Under the pieces are notes generated by a model. The model was not told where the DNA came from and ran no database searches. It saw only the letters and a program-made list of their open reading frames with translations. From NCBI GenBank assembly GCA_029907475.1, contig JARYLU010000010.1:1-64000 (forward strand): DNA of 64,000 nucleotides, in the 5' to 3' direction. Positions within the stretch are counted from its first letter, which is position 1, and each line of letters starts with the position of its first letter. The stretch comes from Bacillota bacterium (GTDB lineage Bacteria > Bacillota > DSM-12270 > Thermacetogeniales > Thermacetogeniaceae). Shown one piece after another: positions 60,196 through 64,000 of this stretch. Both the position numbers and the translations under genes were made by a program.

Positions 60196-61308
60196 TTATC
60201 TTCTAGATATTTTATTCCACCAAGCCGGGAAAAATCCTTTTTTCGTCATTTTTCGCAACAGATCCTTTTTTCTCAGCGGACCCTCCAGCAAACATAAAAC
60301 CAGGGGAACCAGGAGGATGAGTCCAATTCCGCCGAAAATGGGGTAAACCGTCCGGACGAGGAAAGAAAAACGGTAGCGGGCAAAAAATAGACCGGCAGCA
60401 AGTACAAGGAGCAAAGCTGCCCGGTAGGGGAGGAGGCCCGCAAGACGTGTCGCAACCCCGTAAAAACTGACTATCGCAGTACTGAGCAGGGAGGCCCAGA
60501 GCACCAGAAAATAAGCGTATTTCAGGCCGGGGTGGACCAGGCCGGCGACAAAGAGGAGCGGCACTTCCCGCCCCGCAGCCAGTTCCCGGAAGGAAAGGAG
60601 AATCTGAAAGAGGATCAGCGCAAAAAGGGTGAGCCCAAAGCCGCCCAGCGCGGCCCCGGCCAAACGGACCCTCCCCTCTCCCCGGTGGCTGAGGGGGACG
60701 AGGACAACCGTCGCCCCCAGCATATTAAAGCCGGCGTAGAGAAAAGCCGCCTCAATCCAGTGCGGGACAAGGGGGCCGATCTGACCCTCCCCCCCCGGAA
60801 AGAGCGGCCCTGTTTTTAATGCAAAGAGGCAGAGAGCGGTACAAATCAAAAATTTAAGTGGAATTAAAATAACGTTAAAAGTTATTAAGGACTCAAGCCC
60901 TCCCCAGAGCACGGCGAGGACGACCAGTCCCGTGAGGAAACCCCCCGTCCCCGCAGGCGCCCCCAGGTGCTCCGAAAAGAGGGAGTTTCCCGCTGAGAGC
61001 ATGATGAAAGCGGCACAAAAAAGATAAATGGTAATAACAGAGCCGAAGCAAAGCGAGCCGGCGCGCCCCAGCAAAAAGGTAAGGTAGGCAGGGTAAGAAA
61101 CCAGGGACCTGCGGGCGCTCAGCTCCAACACACCGGCCGCCCACAAAGCAAAAAGAATGCCCACAAAAAAAATCCCTTTCCGCCCGGCCGCTCCGTAACC
61201 CAAAAAAAACTGGCTCAATTCCTGCCCCGAGGCAAAACCCGCTCCAACAACAGCCCCGATAAAGGTAGCTGCGATTTCCCAGACAACCCGCTTTTCTCCC
61301 CTGGTCAC
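60196..61308 (-). CDS. YkvI family membrane protein
   Basis: 370 residues from a GTG at 61308 (GGGAGGGG five bases before it). About ten membrane helices in an APC/LeuT-like arrangement; the first is WEIAATFIGAVVGAGFASGQ with the Gly-rich break typical of the family, followed by ELSQFF. A second Gly-rich segment is NMLGATVVLVPLSH. A transporter of unknown substrate. It is divergent from yyaC and followed by the GerMN gene. Confidence 0.87.
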   Translation of the reverse strand: MTRGEKRVVWEIAATFIGAVVGAGFASGQELSQFFLGYGAAGRKGIFFVGILFALWAAGVLELSARRSLVSYPAYLTFLLGRAGSLCFGSVITIYLFCAAFIMLSAGNSLFSEHLGAPAGTGGFLTGLVVLAVLWGGLESLITFNVILIPLKFLICTALCLFALKTGPLFPGGEGQIGPLVPHWIEAAFLYAGFNMLGATVVLVPLSHRGEGRVRLAGAALGGFGLTLFALILFQILLSFRELAAGREVPLLFVAGLVHPGLKYAYFLVLWASLLSTAIVSFYGVATRLAGLLPYRAALLLVLAAGLFFARYRFSFLVRTVYPIFGGIGLILLVPLVLCLLEGPLRKKDLLRKMTKKGFFPAWWNKISRR

Positions 61309-61379
61309 CCGATCCCCTCCCGTCCCTTCCAAAAAATATGCGGGAACGGGAGTTTTCTTGCCGCGCCTTCCTGCGACAC

Positions 61380-61407
61380 GCATAAAAATTTGCTTTTTAC
61401 CATATTA
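61380..61407 (+). promoter_or_regulatory. sigma-G/sigma-F-like promoter for yyaC
   Basis: GCATA (61380-61384), a 16-base spacer and CATATTA (61401-61407) fit the forespore sigma-G pattern. It lies 34 bases before the yyaC start. Confidence 0.6.
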
Positions 61408-61440
61408 CTTTAAAGAACCAGGTTTACAGGGAGGAGCAAA

Positions 61441-62049
61441 ATGGTTTTCGGCGAAAGTTTATATACCTTACCCGGCCTCCGGCCCAAGCGGGATATCAGG
61501 GTTAATGTCCACGAACGGGATGCAGTCCAGAGCCTCGCTGCTTTTCTGGAGGATTTACTCCGGGAACTTGATCCCGGGCGCGCCCGTCCCCTTGTGGTCC
61601 TCGCCATCGGGTCCGACCGTTCGACCGGGGACAGCCTTGGGCCCCTGGTGGGGACAAGGTTGGCGGAGCTGGCGCCCGGCCTCCTTCCCGTCTTCGGAAC
61701 CCTCGACGAACCCGTCCACGCCGTCAATTTAAGTGAAAAGCTGGCGGCAATCGAAAGAACCTTTTCCCGCCCCCTCATTATTGCGGTAGATGCCTGCCTC
61801 GGGCAGCTCCAAAATGTAGGAACCATCGCGCTTGGCAAGGGCTCCCTCCGGCCAGGTACCGGGGTCAACAAGGAACTCCCCCCGGTAGGAGAAATCTTTA
61901 TTTCGGGTGTGGTTAATATCGGGGGCTTTTTGGAATATTTAGTCCTCCAGAATACCCGCCTCAGTCTCGTCATGAAGATGGCCGACTGCATCACCCGGGC
62001 CTTAATTATCGGGGGCGTCGCCGGTGCGAGAGGCGGCATCAGAAAGTAA
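61441..62049 (+). CDS. yyaC: spore protease YyaC
   Basis: 202 residues; GGGAGGAG precedes the ATG. The sequence VVLAIGSDRSTGDSLGPLVG, GTLDEPVHAVNLSEKLA, IIAVDACLGQLQNVGTIALG and GIFISGVVNIGGFLEYLVLQ-type sequence (EIFISGVVNIGGF) match YyaC, related to the germination protease Gpr. In the family it is made in the developing spore. Monocistronic, with a sigma-G-like promoter and a hairpin at its end. Confidence 0.95.
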   Translation: MVFGESLYTLPGLRPKRDIRVNVHERDAVQSLAAFLEDLLRELDPGRARPLVVLAIGSDRSTGDSLGPLVGTRLAELAPGLLPVFGTLDEPVHAVNLSEKLAAIERTFSRPLIIAVDACLGQLQNVGTIALGKGSLRPGTGVNKELPPVGEIFISGVVNIGGFLEYLVLQNTRLSLVMKMADCITRALIIGGVAGARGGIRK

Positions 62050-62050
62050 A

Positions 62051-62069
62051 AAGCAGCCTCTGGCTGCTT
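62051..62069 (+). terminator. hairpin after yyaC
   Basis: AAGCAGCC-TCT-GGCTGCTT is a perfect eight-pair stem. The following sequence has only a late T run, so strength is uncertain. Confidence 0.6.
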
Positions 62070-62171
62070 CAGCTTCCTACTCTGTTTTTCCTGATGCGCT
62101 CCCTTTCTTCTGTTTTTCTCTCCGGCCCTTCTCCTGCTTCCGTCCCCAGGGAGTCTCAGAAAACCAGGGGA

Positions 62172-62411
62172 TCAGAGCAAGCGCCCTCTGAGATCTTCGA
62201 CAACTTCTGCCGCGCTTCGTCCCCCGGCGCTGATCACCGGGACCTCGGTTTTGATATCCTGGCGCTGAAGGACATCCACATCCAGCCCGCTGATCACGAC
62301 AGCCTGGGCCCTTTTCATCTCCTCGCGCCCCATCCCTGTTACTTCAAAGCCGGCTTCCGCCAGGGCGCGCCGGACATTTGTCAATCCATCTTCAACTGCA
62401 ACCACAGGCAT
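62172..62411 (-). CDS. UPF0180 (YkuS) family protein
   Basis: 79 residues from the ATG at 62411, after AAAGGAGGAGG. The sequence VAVEDGLTNVRRALAEAGFE, then AQAVVISGLDVDVLQRQDIK and TEVPVISAGGRSAAEVVEDL, matches UPF0180. Function unknown. It follows the phosphoribosyltransferase gene on the same strand. Confidence 0.88.
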   Translation of the reverse strand: MPVVAVEDGLTNVRRALAEAGFEVTGMGREEMKRAQAVVISGLDVDVLQRQDIKTEVPVISAGGRSAAEVVEDLRGRLL

Positions 62412-62451
62412 CGAATCCTCCTCCTTTATTACCGGATCTGCCGGACATTTC

Positions 62452-63114
62452 TTATTCTGTCTCGGGCCGGGAGTAATTATGCGCGAGGGCGGCAATTACC
62501 TCCTCATCTGTTGTCTGGCGGAAATCCTTGTAAAACTGGCCAACCGCGTAGAAGACTTCCGGGTTCAATAGACAAATGAGTTCATCCACCTCGGGCTTGA
62601 GGCGAACCACCGCTTCCCAGGGCGCAACGGGCACGGCCAGGACGAGCCAGGTCAGCTTCTGCCGGCGGAGGGAGCGCAGGGCGGCCTGCACGGTAAAACC
62701 GGTTGCAATGCCGTCATCAATGACGATCACGGTACGCCCCTCCAGGGCGAGGGGTTCCCGCTCCCCCCGGTAAAGCTGGAGACGCCGTTCGATTTCATCA
62801 AGCTGCCGGGAAATCTGCTTCCGCAGGATGCTCTCGTCCAAACCAAGGTACCGCATCATGGCCTCATCGTACAGCACCGTCCCATCCGGCGCGACAGCCC
62901 CCACCGCCAGCTCCTGGTTGAAGGGTGCCCCGATCTTGCGCGGGATGATCACATCCAGCGGAGCCTCCAGCGCCGCTGCCACCTCGGCCGCAACGATCAC
63001 ACCCCCGCGGGGGATTCCCAGAATCAGGGAGTTCTTGTCCTTAAATTTGAGGAGCTTTTCGGCCAGCAGGCGGCCTGCCTCCTTGCGGTCGGAAAAAACC
63101 AATTTGCGCACCAC
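62452..63114 (-). CDS. phosphoribosyltransferase domain protein
   Basis: 220 residues. PRTase type I fold: ILGIPRGGVIVAAEVAAALE, the PRPP loop VIVIDDGIATGFTVQAALRS and a hood-like N-terminus. Large single-domain proteins of this kind (as in Mycobacterium and thermophiles) are often called phosphoribosyltransferases without known base. Substrate cannot be told. Upstream of UPF0180. Confidence 0.88.
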   Translation of the reverse strand: MVRKLVFSDRKEAGRLLAEKLLKFKDKNSLILGIPRGGVIVAAEVAAALEAPLDVIIPRKIGAPFNQELAVGAVAPDGTVLYDEAMMRYLGLDESILRKQISRQLDEIERRLQLYRGEREPLALEGRTVIVIDDGIATGFTVQAALRSLRRQKLTWLVLAVPVAPWEAVVRLKPEVDELICLLNPEVFYAVGQFYKDFRQTTDEEVIAALAHNYSRPETE

Positions 63115-63154
63115 CCTTCGAGCTGCCTTTTTGGGGCCGGTTCATTCATTATTA

Positions 63155-64000
63155 TTACCCCGGGAGATTACTCCGACGCGTCCTTTTCTTTCCCGGATTG
63201 CCCTTGAACAACTTTTCGTCCGGCACCAGCACCTTCAGGCCCCGCTCCACGATCCGGAAAGAGGCCGGGGTTGCACCGAGCAGCTCCCCGTCTCCCTGGA
63301 TGTAGAGGGTCCGCACCGGGCAGGAAACGGTCACCTCCCGGGCGCGAAAAAATTTCACCTGGGGGTGTGTTTCGTGCTGCCCCCGGAAAGCAAGCGGGAG
63401 CGTCCGCAACAACTCGAAGCGGCTCAGCTCCCCGATTATACAAACCTCAAAAAAGCCGTCGTCCGGACGGGCTTTTGGCGCAATTTTAATTCCCGCCCCA
63501 TAATAAGGCCCGTTTGCCACGGCTACCAGCAGCCCTTTGGTCTCAAGCTCAGCCCCGTCCAGGGTCAGGTGCAGGGGGACCGGCTTAAAACTAAGCAGGG
63601 TCCGGATAATCCCGGCGAAGTAGGCCGGGGTGCCGGAAAGCCAGCGGAGGCCGTTATTCACGGCATGAGCGACTTCGGCATCAAAACCGATACCGCAGAT
63701 ATTCAGAAAGTAGCGGTCTCCTGCAATCCCCAGATCAAGGCAGCGGTACCGTCCGGTACAAAGTGCCAGTGTCGCCATCAAAGGGTCCTCCACGATTCCC
63801 AGGGCGCGGCAGAAGTCATTCCCGTTCCCGGTAGGGATCAGGGCGAGGGGTACCCCGGAGGCGGCAAGCCCGTTCACCACTTCGTTAATCGTACCGTCGC
63901 CGCCCACGGCAACAACCGTCCCCGCTTCATGCAGGGCCGCCTCTCGCGCCAGTTCCGTTCCGTGCCCGGGGGCCTCGGTAAAAACGACCCTGTAATGCAA
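63155..64000 (-). CDS. diacylglycerol kinase family lipid kinase, 5' part missing
   Basis: 281 residues to the window edge; roughly 20-40 N-terminal residues are cut off. The catalytic motif VVAVGGDGTINEVVNGLA and ALIPTGNGNDFCRALGI are present, with IGFDAEVAHAVNNGLRWLSG and GDGELLGATPASFRI near the end. The family (YegS/DgkB/BmrU) phosphorylates diacylglycerol or related lipids at the membrane. A basic tail ends the protein (GKKRTRRSN). Confidence 0.92.
   Translation of the reverse strand: MHYRVVFTEAPGHGTELAREAALHEAGTVVAVGGDGTINEVVNGLAASGVPLALIPTGNGNDFCRALGIVEDPLMATLALCTGRYRCLDLGIAGDRYFLNICGIGFDAEVAHAVNNGLRWLSGTPAYFAGIIRTLLSFKPVPLHLTLDGAELETKGLLVAVANGPYYGAGIKIAPKARPDDGFFEVCIIGELSRFELLRTLPLAFRGQHETHPQVKFFRAREVTVSCPVRTLYIQGDGELLGATPASFRIVERGLKVLVPDEKLFKGNPGKKRTRRSNLPG

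Noticed and set aside
1-64000. CRISPR arrays and rRNA genes
   Set aside because: No regularly spaced repeats and no rRNA-like sequence were found on either strand.

Overview
The window comes from a GC-rich, endospore-forming Firmicute of the Clostridia type; this is inferred from gene content, not from a database match. The markers are SpmA/SpmB, YyaC, the spore-type Lon protease LonC, GerMN and DUF951, together with an anaerobic (cbi-type) cobalamin pathway and a complete selenocysteine kit. An anaerobic, perhaps thermophilic, acetogenic or syntrophic lineage related to Thermacetogenium or Peptococcaceae would fit. Most genes lie on the minus strand in tight operons with 4-base stop/start overlaps and many GTG or TTG starts.

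Region 1-6.1 kb is an accessory island ending at tRNA-Lys(UUU). Its left part is AT-rich: a TIR-domain protein, a small ORF readable only with a -1 frameshift at an A AAA AAG heptamer, and two unrecognised genes. Its right part is GC-rich and decayed: a frameshifted amidase-SPOR gene, a DUF2922 gene broken by an 11-bp tandem duplication, an intact DUF1659 gene, a shattered stalk-domain gene, and an MNT/HEPN toxin-antitoxin pair whose HEPN toxin lacks its centre. A 22-codon integrase remnant lies beside the tRNA.

Region 6.3-17.8 kb holds core replication and housekeeping genes (purA, a FAD protein, dnaB, lonC, rplI, a PAS-less gdpP, a P1 peptidase, rpsR-ssb-rpsF). Region 18-27 kb holds vanW, an EamA transporter, ychF, DUF951, mscS, yedF and selD, cvpA, an XRE regulator and an Ldh-family oxidoreductase. 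selD is itself a selenoprotein gene: translation starts at 23771 and reads through an in-frame UGA at 23715-23717, followed by a SECIS-like hairpin.

Region 27-43.7 kb starts with a NamZ-like muramidase joined to a stalk domain, followed by a long cobalamin locus. From its promoter side it runs B12 riboswitch and terminator, cbiM-N-Q-O (cobalt uptake), cbiD, cbiET, cbiL, cbiF, cbiG, cbiH, cbiJ, then a 376-bp break, a cbiX-cbiC fusion, cbiP and cbiA. An 87-bp sequence repeated perfectly near mscS/yedF sits between cbiET and cbiL.

Region 43.9-64 kb holds pstS-pstC-pstA behind a clear four-repeat Pho box but without pstB or phoU, spmA-spmB, an L,D-transpeptidase, a 58-residue twin-CX3C protein behind a possible sporulation promoter, a MacAB-like exporter, a zinc alcohol dehydrogenase, tRNA-Sec (selC), selB, selA, a GerMN lipoprotein, a YkvI-like membrane protein, yyaC with a sigma-G-like promoter, a UPF0180 protein, a phosphoribosyltransferase and a diacylglycerol-kinase-like gene cut by the window edge.
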